Positions 8,403 through 13,422 of a stretch of DNA of 17,504 nt are shown here, piece after piece. The first letter of the stretch is position 1, and each line of letters opens with the position of its first letter. Source of the DNA: Anaerolineales bacterium. GTDB lineage: Bacteria; Chloroflexota; Anaerolineae; Anaerolineales; JABWBV01. The DNA lies in assembly GCA_027019845.1 (NCBI GenBank), contig JALUWE010000081.1, positions 1 through 17,504 of the forward strand, in the 5' to 3' direction. A model generated the notes under the pieces. That model saw only the letters and a list, made by a program, of their open reading frames with translations. It was not told the DNA's origin and made no database searches. Both the position numbers and the translations under genes were made by a program.

Positions 8403-8566
8403 GGGAGGAGTAATCCTTTGTTGGCGGAGCGTACAGCGAATGGGAAAAGGGGCGGGATGTGCTCCTGCGCGTCCCATTGGGCCGCGTAAGGCGCGATTTC
8501 GGCGAGCGCAAACGCACGGGCGCGTTCGATCAGAGACTTTTGGGAAAGAGAAAGTTGGAAATTCAT
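8399..8566 (-). pseudogene. Truncated N-terminus of an acyl-CoA dehydrogenase
   Basis: A 55-codon frame starts at ATG 8566 and reads MNFQLSLSQKSLIERARAFA then LAEIAPYAAQWDAQEHIPP. This is the typical first helix pair of acyl-CoA dehydrogenases (family pattern: MDFxLTEEQ, then RxFAxxEIAPxAxxWD). After about 40 residues the match fades (LFPFAVRSANKGLLLP), and the frame stops at the TGA overlapping the pullulanase ATG. A full enzyme has about 380 residues, so the FAD- and substrate-binding parts and the catalytic base are missing. The original start codon survives. It probably marks a deletion or rearrangement that joined this gene's start to the pullulanase. The crotonase-fold gene at 9020-9823, on the same strand and just upstream, suggests both may once have belonged to one fatty-acid locus. 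Confidence 0.7.
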
Positions 8567-8597
8567 GATTGGATTGCTGGCCGGAATTGTAAATGGC

Positions 8598-8606
8598 TGG
8601 TACAAT
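8598..8606 (+). promoter_or_regulatory. Candidate extended -10 promoter for the winged-helix regulator
   Basis: TGGTACAAT (TG at 8598-8599, TACAAT at 8601-8606) fits an extended -10 element on the plus strand and sits 47 bp before the regulator ATG. No good -35 at 16-18 bp is evident; TTGTAA at 8587-8592 is too close. Transcription would start near 8612-8615, inside the palindrome that follows. This is inference from pattern only. Confidence 0.4.
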
Positions 8607-8607
8607 T

Positions 8608-8628
8608 ATGACCTACAAACAAGGTCAT
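8608..8628. promoter_or_regulatory. Palindromic operator candidate (ATGACCT-N7-AGGTCAT)
   Basis: A perfect 7-bp inverted repeat (8608-8614 and 8622-8628) is separated by 7 bp, giving a 21-bp site. The arms are about one helical turn and a half apart. It lies just downstream of the candidate -10 element and 24 bp before the regulator ATG. A further half site, AAGGTC, is at 8642-8647. Location and symmetry fit negative autoregulation by the dimeric winged-helix protein encoded next to it. Confidence 0.5.
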
Positions 8629-8652
8629 TCAACCCACATATAAGGTCTTTCG

Positions 8653-8976
8653 ATGCTGGAACCCTTATTAGGCTCCGCCAATAGTGAACGAGTGTTGATG
8701 TTCATCTTCGCCCGTGAAGCAGGATATGCGAGAGAAATTGCCCGTTTCTTTGGTGTAAGTCTTACCCCAATCCAAAAACAGCTTGAAAAACTGGAGTTCG
8801 GCGGTGTGCTTGTCAGCCGAAAAATCGGGCGCACACGGCTATACACGTTCAACCCCAGATACCCTTTTCTGGATGAACTGAAAGCTTTGCTAGAGAAGGC
8901 ACTCCTCTTTTATCCCGAAGAGCAACGCGAGAGGCTGATCATGTACCGGCGGCGCCCCCGGCATCCTGCTCCGTGA
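8653..8976 (+). CDS. Winged helix-turn-helix transcriptional regulator (ArsR-like fold)
   Basis: The product is 107 aa. A single winged helix covers about residues 5-70. The HTH is AREIARFFGVSLTPIQKQLEKLEFGGVLVS, and the wing is RKIGRTRLYTFNPRYPF. A helical tail follows (LKALLEKALLFYPEEQRERL). This belongs to a family of small regulators often encoded beside nucleotidyltransferase or toxin-antitoxin genes; no such partner is adjacent here. It is the only complete plus-strand gene in the window and is divergent from the truncated dehydrogenase and pullulanase, with a palindromic site in the shared upstream region. AAGG lies about 8 nt before the ATG. Its base composition is visibly more AT-rich than that of its neighbours, which suggests horizontal acquisition. 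It may regulate itself; a role in pullulanase control is possible but unsupported. Confidence 0.8.
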   Translation: MLEPLLGSANSERVLMFIFAREAGYAREIARFFGVSLTPIQKQLEKLEFGGVLVSRKIGRTRLYTFNPRYPFLDELKALLEKALLFYPEEQRERLIMYRRRPRHPAP

Positions 8977-9019
8977 CCACTACCTTCTGTCTTTCTCTTG
9001 CCCCTGGCGTTTCCGCCTC

Positions 9020-9823
9020 TCACTTCCCCTGCGCAGACGGAAACTCCCCTTTACGCTTCTCCCGCAACCCCTTCACCCCCGCCAGCACATCTTCCGAGAA
9101 GAAACCCAGCATCTCCAGCGCCAGCGAGTGATCGAAGATCGGGCCGGCGTCCAGCAGCCATTGGTTGAGGGCGCGCTTGGTGAACCGGATGGCGTGCTGG
9201 GGGCCGGTTGCCAGGTTGGTTGCCACCTCCATCGCCCTGGCCTGCAATTCATCATCCGGCACGCACAGGCTGACCAGCCCGATGCGCTCGGCCTCCTTCC
9301 CGTCCACGAAGTCGCTGGTCATCAGGTAGTACTTCGCCTTCGCCATACCAATCAGCAACGGCCACAGGATGGCGGCATGGTCCCCCGCGGCCACACCCAT
9401 GCGCACATGGCCGTCGGCCAGCCGCGCGCTCTCCGCGGCGATACTGATGTCGGCCAGCAGCGCGACCACCAGCCCCGCGCCCACCGCCGGGCCGTTGATG
9501 GCCGAGATGACCGGCGTTTTGCAGTGAATCATGTTGTAGACCAGCTCGCGCGCCTCGTCCAGAATGCGGACGATCTCGTCGTAATCGCGGTACGCGTCCT
9601 CGACCAGTTGCAGGTCGCCGCCCGCGGAAAAGGCGCGGCCCGCGCCGGTCACGACCGCCACGCGCACCTCCGGGTCCGCCTCGATGGTGCCCCACAGCTT
9701 GACCAGCTCGGTGTGCAGCCGGGCGTTGGCAGCGTTGAGCACCTCGGGGCGATTGAGCGTCACCCACAGGATGCCGGGGACGCGTTTCTCGAAGAGAATG
9801 TGTTGGTAGTCGGAATAGTTCAT
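9020..9823 (-). CDS. Enoyl-CoA hydratase/isomerase (crotonase) family protein lacking both hydratase glutamates
   Basis: The product is 267 aa, the normal crotonase length. The first oxyanion-hole segment GAGRAFSAGGDL and the second, INGPAVGAGLVVALLADISI, identify the fold. The usual ending is also present (DGKEAERIGLV, then FTKRALN). In hydratases one catalytic Glu follows GGGC and the other sits in a (G)QPE motif. Here the aligned positions read GAGLV (Val) and ADGHV (His). The protein should therefore bind an acyl-CoA but is unlikely to be a standard enoyl-CoA hydratase. Isomerase, thioesterase, dehalogenase or decarboxylase chemistry is possible. The segment GVAAGDHAAILWPLLIGMAK resembles a widespread uncharacterised subfamily. 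A 9-bp repeat array lies directly upstream of the ATG, with no Shine-Dalgarno sequence. Confidence 0.9.
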   Translation of the reverse strand: MNYSDYQHILFEKRVPGILWVTLNRPEVLNAANARLHTELVKLWGTIEADPEVRVAVVTGAGRAFSAGGDLQLVEDAYRDYDEIVRILDEARELVYNMIHCKTPVISAINGPAVGAGLVVALLADISIAAESARLADGHVRMGVAAGDHAAILWPLLIGMAKAKYYLMTSDFVDGKEAERIGLVSLCVPDDELQARAMEVATNLATGPQHAIRFTKRALNQWLLDAGPIFDHSLALEMLGFFSEDVLAGVKGLREKRKGEFPSAQGK

Positions 9824-9827
9824 GGGG

Positions 9828-9899
9828 AATTTGTTTGATTAGTCGGACTTGTCTGATTGGTCGGACTTGTCTGATTGGTCGGACTTGTCTACCCTGTCT
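9828..9899. repeat. 9-bp-period tandem array (GATTGGTCG / GACTTGTCT alternating)
   Basis: Eight consecutive 9-bp units follow one another: AATTTGTTT, GATTAGTCG, GACTTGTCT, GATTGGTCG, GACTTGTCT, GATTGGTCG, GACTTGTCT, ACCCTGTCT. The middle forms an 18-bp repeat in three copies. It fills the whole gap between the crotonase-family ATG (9821-9823) and the GT2 stop (9898-9900), and the stop codon lies partly in the last unit. Confidence 0.85.
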
Positions 9900-10923
9900 A
9901 CCTTCTCCCTGCCCCATACAACCACTCAAACGACCGGTGATACACCCACTGCACCGCGCGGCGGAGGGGGCCGCGCAAGGGGGCGCGCCCCGGGCCGGGC
10001 GCGCCTTCCCGGACAGCCTGCCCGGCCCAGCCGGGGAGCGTGTTCCCCATGTGCCGCACCCACCACCGGGGCGTCGAAAGGCGCAGGTAGCCGCGCGCGT
10101 TGATCGCCACATCCAGTCGCCGCACCTGCCCCATAGGTTTGTCCGCCGGAATGGGAATGACCTCCTGCAAAACCGCCTTGCGCGCCACAAACTGAAAATG
10201 CCCGGCTCCAACATAAAACCGTGCGACGTGCGGGGTGCGACGTGCGATTCCCGATTCCTGATTCCCCATTCCTGATTCCCGATCTTCGATCTTCGATCTT
10301 CGATCCTCGATCACCCAATCCTGCTGTGCCGCGAAGTTTTGGCGGGCGGTGGCCTCGTCCTGCCCCAAAGAGCGGGCGTGCTGCCAGTAGTCCTCCCAGG
10401 GGAGCAGCTTGCCCCGTTCGAGCGTGATCCCGGCGGTTTTCTCGGCCCATTCGAGGGTCGCGGTGGAATATTGGGCCGGCGACCACATCGGGATGCCGGT
10501 CACCATGCCTGCGTTCGGGAAGGCCTCCAGCACGTTCACCAGCGCGGCCAGCCATCCCGGCTCGAAGTAGATATCCGCGTCCGCATAAGCGATAATCTCG
10601 CCCGGCGCGGCCGCGAACACGAAGTTCCAGGCCGCGGCTTTGCCCACATTTTTCTCGCACAGCACCAGATACTGGATTTTCGCGGCTTCGTGCTGTTCGG
10701 CCAGCCAGCCGCGCACTTCGGGGCAACTGGCGTTATCGAAAACCAGCAAATCGTAGGGCATCTCCGTGTGCGCCCACAGGCTGCCCAGGCAGGCTTTCAG
10801 CACCTCCAGCATTTCGGCGTAGTAGCCGCCCAGGAACGGGATGTAGGTGATGATGGCGACGGTGACGCGCGCCGGCTGCGGCACGCTTTGCACGAATTTG
10901 GCGGGGTTTTGGCCGATGCGCAT
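9898..10923 (-). CDS. Family 2 glycosyltransferase with an in-frame heptanucleotide-repeat insertion
   Basis: The product is 341 aa with a GT-A fold. The N-terminal nucleotide-binding region is TVAIITYIPF and LLVFDNAS (FDN 62-64), then NVGKAAAWN. A DxD metal site occurs in YADADIYFEPGW (DAD 115-117), and GAGHFQFVARKAV lies in the acceptor half. The enzyme would transfer a sugar from a nucleotide donor in the cytoplasm; donor and acceptor are unknown. Residues ~205-235 (EDRRSKIEDRESGMGNQESG, then IARRTPHVARF) are encoded by a 7-bp-period array at 10221-10311. They interrupt the segment before the conserved GAGHF, yet the frame stays open. Activity may be affected. The tail (REGAPGPGRAPLRGPLRRAV) is very GC-rich. 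The ATG at 10923 follows a short repeat and has no Shine-Dalgarno sequence. The upstream glycosyltransferase ends 43 bp away. Confidence 0.85.
   Translation of the reverse strand: MRIGQNPAKFVQSVPQPARVTVAIITYIPFLGGYYAEMLEVLKACLGSLWAHTEMPYDLLVFDNASCPEVRGWLAEQHEAAKIQYLVLCEKNVGKAAAWNFVFAAAPGEIIAYADADIYFEPGWLAALVNVLEAFPNAGMVTGIPMWSPAQYSTATLEWAEKTAGITLERGKLLPWEDYWQHARSLGQDEATARQNFAAQQDWVIEDRRSKIEDRESGMGNQESGIARRTPHVARFYVGAGHFQFVARKAVLQEVIPIPADKPMGQVRRLDVAINARGYLRLSTPRWWVRHMGNTLPGWAGQAVREGAPGPGRAPLRGPLRRAVQWVYHRSFEWLYGAGRR
10221..10311. repeat. 7-bp-period array of 13 units inside the GT2 gene
   Basis: Exactly 13 consecutive heptamers are read on the plus strand: GTGCGAC, GTGCGGG, GTGCGAC, GTGCGAT, TCCCGAT, TCCTGAT, TCCCCAT, TCCTGAT, TCCCGAT, three CTTCGAT, CCTCGAT. 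There are three sub-blocks with different heptamers but one unbroken phase. Because 3 x 7 bp equals 7 codons, the translated product shows a 7-residue periodicity. Confidence 0.95.
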
Positions 10924-10966
10924 GATGGGAATGGGACGCAGATTTTACGGATTCCGCGGACTTTTT
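10924..10966. repeat. Short degenerate repeat between the two glycosyltransferase genes
   Basis: The 43-bp gap reads, on the minus strand, GTCCGCGGAATCCGTAAAAT then CTGCGTCCCATTCCC, up to the GT2 ATG. The CCGCGGAATCCGT and AAATCTGCGTCCCAT words resemble a common class of intergenic word repeats. No Shine-Dalgarno sequence or terminator is visible. Confidence 0.45.
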
Positions 10967-11884
10967 TTACTTTTCTTTGGTCAACTTCCTCCGCAGCCGC
11001 CGCAGCCGCCGGGTGAGCGCCCAGCGAGGGCCGGTTTTCTCCGCGGGCATGAGCGCCAGCTCGAGGCGACGGACGCCGCGCAGCAGCGTGGGCCGCGGGC
11101 GGACGATTCTGCCGCCGCGCAGCTCGCGGTTGGCGTCCAGCAGCAGGTAGCCGGTGTAGGCGTTTTCCGGGCCGCGGGCGAGGGCGATGTTGCGGTGCGA
11201 TTCCTCGTGATCGTAGTGCGGTTTGCCGCCCAGATGGGCGTAGTCGTGGTTTTGGTGGACGATCATCACGTCCGGGGTGGCGTCGATCACAGCCCAGCCC
11301 TGTTTGCGGGCGTGGTAGATCATCCAGTTGTCCCACCCCGCGCGGCCGATGGCGAAGTCCGGGATGGCGGTGAACAGGTGACGGGGGAAGACGAAGTAGT
11401 CGCTGCCCGCGGGCGGGTGCAGGCGGCCCTGGCGGAGGGCGCGGCGTCGCAGTCGTTGGGGCCAGTCTGCGGGGAAGTCGAGGGGGGCGCGCACGTCCAG
11501 GTCCCAGCGCTGGCCGATCAGCAGGAAATCGCGGGCCTGCGCCCGTACACGGCGGGCGGCCTCGACCAGGTCGGGGAGCAGCAGGATGTCGGCGTTGACG
11601 TAGCAGAGAAGCGGGCTGCGGCTATGCTCCCGCGCCAGCGCGAAGATGTCGCTGACCAGCGGCGTGCCCCACTCGTTGCGGGCTACATCCGGCAGGTGCG
11701 CCACCCCGAATTCCGCAGCCACCTGCGCCGTACCCGTCTCGTCCCCGATCAGGATGACCCCGGTTTCGGGCAGGTGCAGCCAGGATCGGATGGCGTTGCG
11801 CTGGATGGTGGCGATGTGCGGGTCGGTAAAAGGCTTGGGCGCGGTGAAGAGGGTGAGGAGGGAGTCGGTTTCAGTGTTCAGTGT
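10967..11884 (-). CDS. GT-A-type glycosyltransferase with damaged 5' end (no ATG/GTG/TTG start at the expected place)
   Basis: The frame is open from the TGA at 11885-11887 to the TAA at 10967-10969, ~305 codons. Protein-like sequence begins at SLLTLFTAPKPF (~11863) and continues HIATIQRNAIRSWL, GVILIGDETGTA, LLCYVNADILLLPD (NAD in the DxD position), PAGSDYFVFPRHLF and GRAGWDNWMIYHARKQGWAV, all fitting a GT-A glycosyltransferase. The first standard start, GTG at 11722, lies inside the domain and would delete the first nucleotide-binding strands. Between the upstream stop and the conserved start there is only a CTG (11881). The cause is a TCAGTGT heptamer array covering the 5' end. The gene may therefore be inactive, use CTG, or start at GTG 11722 as a truncated protein. 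It lies between the SpsF-like gene and the GT2 gene on the same strand. Confidence 0.75.
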   Translation of the reverse strand, partial: TLNTETDSLLTLFTAPKPFTDPHIATIQRNAIRSWLHLPETGVILIGDETGTAQVAAEFGVAHLPDVARNEWGTPLVSDIFALAREHSRSPLLCYVNADILLLPDLVEAARRVRAQARDFLLIGQRWDLDVRAPLDFPADWPQRLRRRALRQGRLHPPAGSDYFVFPRHLFTAIPDFAIGRAGWDNWMIYHARKQGWAVIDATPDVMIVHQNHDYAHLGGKPHYDHEESHRNIALARGPENAYTGYLLLDANRELRGGRIVRPRPTLLRGVRRLELALMPAEKTGPRWALTRRLRRLRRKLTKEK

Positions 11885-11912
11885 TCAGCGTTCAGTGGTC
11901 AGTGGTCAGGTG
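11871..11912. repeat. 7-bp-period array of 6 units (TCAGTGT type) at a gene 5' end
   Basis: The units are TCAGTGT, TCAGTGT, TCAGCGT, TCAGTGG, TCAGTGG, TCAGGTG. Read on the minus strand nearly every unit contains TGA, and because the period is 7 the stops fall in all three frames. The array overlaps the first codons of the glycosyltransferase frame and removes its start. Confidence 0.9.
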
Positions 11913-11913
11913 T

Positions 11914-11948
11914 TTACTTGTCTTACTTGTCTTACTGGTCTTACTGTC
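11914..11948. repeat. 9-bp-period array (TTACTTGTC type)
   Basis: Units TTACTTGTC, TTACTTGTC, TTACTGGTC and a shortened TTACTGTC follow the heptamer array without a gap. The unit matches the GACCAGTAA/TTACTGGTC units of the array at 16880-16935. Confidence 0.85.
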
Positions 11949-11968
11949 AGAACTTACGCAGTTCATGC

Positions 11969-12015
11969 CAGCTATTGCTTGTGTCATTCTGGGCGCAGCT
12001 ATTGCTTGTGTCATT
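11969..12015. repeat. 20-bp direct repeat (CAGCTATTGCTTGTGTCATT x2)
   Basis: Two identical 20-bp copies lie at 11969-11988 and 11996-12015, a 27-bp period. They sit between two ACTTACGCA motifs (11951 and 12022). Confidence 0.85.
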
Positions 12016-12021
12016 TTGATA

Positions 12022-12173
12022 GGACTTACGCACTTGAAAAGTCGCACCCGGACCTCACAGGTCTCAAAGCGCATGGAGATGCCCGGATGCAACCTATTTT
12101 GGATAAAATCTTCCCGCATCGTGTATTCCTGCATCGTGTAGTAGTAGACCTGTGAGGTCCCAACTGCATAAGT
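12022..12173. mobile_element. MITE-like element with nested inverted repeats
   Basis: The outer ends are GGACTTACGCACTTG at 12022-12036 and its imperfect inverse AACTGCATAAGT at 12162-12173. Inside are perfect 15-bp inverted repeats, GGACCTCACAGGTCT (12050-12064) and AGACCTGTGAGGTCC (12146-12160). They enclose an 81-bp loop that contains GCATCGTGTA twice. There is no coding capacity. GGACTTACGCA-type ends are familiar from small insertion elements of other repeat-rich bacteria. Related motifs also flank the wider region (11951 and, inverted, 12467-12479). No target-site duplication is obvious. Confidence 0.5.
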
Positions 12174-12253
12174 ACTGATTTTGAGCAATAGCAAAGAATC
12201 TTGGTGGTGGTGGGGGAGACGGGGGACGGATGACCGGCGCGCGGTTATTGGTG

Positions 12254-12281
12254 GTCGGGGCGACCGGCCGGTCGCCCCGAC
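12254..12281. repeat. 28-bp perfect GC-rich palindrome
   Basis: GTCGGGGCGACCGG is followed directly by its exact reverse complement CCGGTCGCCCCGAC, with no spacer. It could form a cruciform or an RNA hairpin. There is no T-tract to make it a standard terminator. It abuts the 23-bp tandem repeat. Confidence 0.9.
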
Positions 12282-12410
12282 GGTCGCTGCGCTCCGGATT
12301 CTTCGGTCGCTGCGCTCTAGATTCTTCGGTCGCTGCGCTCCGGATTCTTCGGTCGCTGCGCTCTAGATTCTTCGGTCGCTGCGCTCTAGATTCTTCGGTC
12401 GCTGCGCTCC
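12281..12410. repeat. 23-bp tandem repeat, five full units plus a partial sixth
   Basis: Units of CGGTCGCTGCGCTCCGGATT+CTT or CGGTCGCTGCGCTCTAGATT+CTT are at 12281-12303, 12304-12326, 12327-12349, 12350-12372 and 12373-12395. A sixth begins at 12396 and passes into GCTGCGCTCCCTCAGAATGA. That last word occurs twice (12403-12422 and 12430-12449). The CGGTCGCTGCGCTC / TCAGAATGACA words resemble a common intergenic repeat type. Units alternate CCGGATT and CTAGATT. Confidence 0.9.
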
Positions 12411-12492
12411 CTCAGAATGACATGATAAGCTGCGCTCCCTCAGAATGACAGGTTCTCACAGTCCCCACTGCGTAAGTCCTGTTACTGAGATC

Positions 12493-12575
12493 ATTGGTCC
12501 TGTTGGTCGAATTCGTTGCACAGGACAAATCAGACAAATCAGACAAGTTAGACAAGTTAGACAAATCAGACCACC
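12493..12575. repeat. Composite 9-bp array with conserved core, copy 1 (inverted relative to 16661-16943)
   Basis: Two ATTGGTCCT/GTTGGTCGA units lead into the core ATTCGTTGCACAGGACAAAT. Then come CAGACAAAT, CAGACAAGT, TAGACAAGT, TAGACAAAT and CAGACCACC (12531-12575). The reverse complement of 12493-12530 matches 16821-16858 at 32 of 38 positions by hand count. Confidence 0.85.
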
Positions 12576-12633
12576 GTGTCCGCCTGTTTACGTGCAACGT
12601 GCGGGGGGCGGGGAAGGAGATTTTCGATCTGGA

Positions 12634-13422
12634 TCATCCCACATCGTGCGCGGTTTTGTGGGGCACGTGGGCGTTGATCTCGGCCAGTTGGGGTTCTTTC
12701 TCGAAGAGTTCGAGCACGTCGAGCCAGGTAAAAGTGTCGTCCGGGAAGCGGGAGACGATCTCACGCACCAGTTGCAGGTCTTCGGGCGTGTCCACGGTCC
12801 AGCGCAGGCGGCCCAGGTCTTTTTCATGGTTGACGAGCAAGATCCTGAACTTACCTTTGGTTTCGTAGATGTAGGGCATGACGTGTTCGCGCTGGTGCGG
12901 TTTTTTGGCCTGCTGCCAGGCTTTTTCGAGGGCCTTGAAGGTGCAGACTTCCACGTCCAGACCGATGGGGTAGGTGCGCCCCCAGGGAGGTGGCAAACGG
13001 TTGGCGGTGAAGTCGTACGGGGGCGCGGCCGTCAGGGTAGAGGTGATAAAGCCTCCCCACAGGAAGCGCACTGTGCGGTCGATCAGGCCGGGATCGATCA
13101 GGGGACAATCCGCGGTGATACGCACCACGATGAACGCCCGATGTTGTTTAGCCGCCTGGTAGTAGCGGTCGAGCACGTCGGTGGGGTGGCCGCGGAAGAC
13201 TTCGTACCCCTGCTGCTGGCAATATGCAACGATAGGGTCGTCTTCCGGATCGGTGGTGGTGGCGACCACGACCTTACTGAGAGATGCGGCACGGCGGGTA
13301 CGTTCCACCACCCAGGCGAGCATGGGCCGCCCGCCGATGTCGGCCATCACTTTGCGGGGCAGGCGGCTGGAGGCCATACGTGCCTGGATGAATGCGATTG
13401 TGGAAGGCAGGGTAGCTGTCAT
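12634..13422 (-). CDS. spsF: SpsF-like cytidylyltransferase (NTP-transferase family, COG1861 type)
   Basis: From the ATG at 13422 the product is 262 aa. It opens with the nucleotide-binding signature FIQARMASSRLPRKVMADIG, then VVVATTTDPEDDPIV, YEVFRGHPTDVLDRYY, VRITADCPLIDP and WTVDTPEDLQLV, all typical of SpsF-like or CMP-KDO/CMP-nonulosonate synthetase homologues. It probably activates an acidic or modified sugar with CTP for surface-glycan assembly. The start is fixed by a strong GGAGGT 8 nt upstream and by the family N-terminus; a longer frame (to 13518) overlaps the upstream gene and reads as nonsense. The ATG overlaps the TGA of the SGNH hydrolase gene by 4 bp, so translation is probably coupled. 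Downstream on the same strand is repeat-filled DNA, then two glycosyltransferases. Confidence 0.88.
   Translation of the reverse strand: MTATLPSTIAFIQARMASSRLPRKVMADIGGRPMLAWVVERTRRAASLSKVVVATTTDPEDDPIVAYCQQQGYEVFRGHPTDVLDRYYQAAKQHRAFIVVRITADCPLIDPGLIDRTVRFLWGGFITSTLTAAPPYDFTANRLPPPWGRTYPIGLDVEVCTFKALEKAWQQAKKPHQREHVMPYIYETKGKFRILLVNHEKDLGRLRWTVDTPEDLQLVREIVSRFPDDTFTWLDVLELFEKEPQLAEINAHVPHKTAHDVG

Larger units (their letters stand above)
11885..12633. other. 749-bp gene-free region made of several repeat families
   Basis: No credible gene is seen on either strand. In order it holds the rest of the heptamer array, a 9-bp array, a 20-bp direct repeat, a MITE-like nested inverted repeat, a purine-rich stretch (12200-12235), a 28-bp palindrome, a 23-bp tandem repeat and a composite 9-bp array. 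The last ~57 bp before the SpsF-like stop codon (12577-12633) show no clear structure. Short ORFs here are repeat-derived. Confidence 0.8.

Noticed and set aside
8403..8477. Upstream start at 8477 for the pullulanase
   Set aside because: It would put 25 unrelated residues before a clear signal peptide and overlaps the acyl-CoA dehydrogenase-like frame; the ATG at 8402 fits a secreted protein.
11871..11966. Phase-variable expression of the glycosyltransferase from the ATG at 11966 by heptamer copy-number change
   Set aside because: The array carries TGA in nearly every 7-bp unit on the coding strand, so with six units all three frames are closed whatever the start.
11892..12194. Minus-strand 100-codon ORF covering the MITE-like element
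   Set aside because: Composition follows the inverted repeats and 9-bp units (SDSKTSKTSKTSK); it ends in the heptamer array stop and has no recognisable domain.
12254..12281. Rho-independent terminator
   Set aside because: The palindrome has no loop and is not followed by a T-tract on either strand.
12281..12410. CRISPR-like array (23-bp regular repeats)
   Set aside because: Units are contiguous with no unique spacers, and no cas genes are present; it is a plain tandem repeat.
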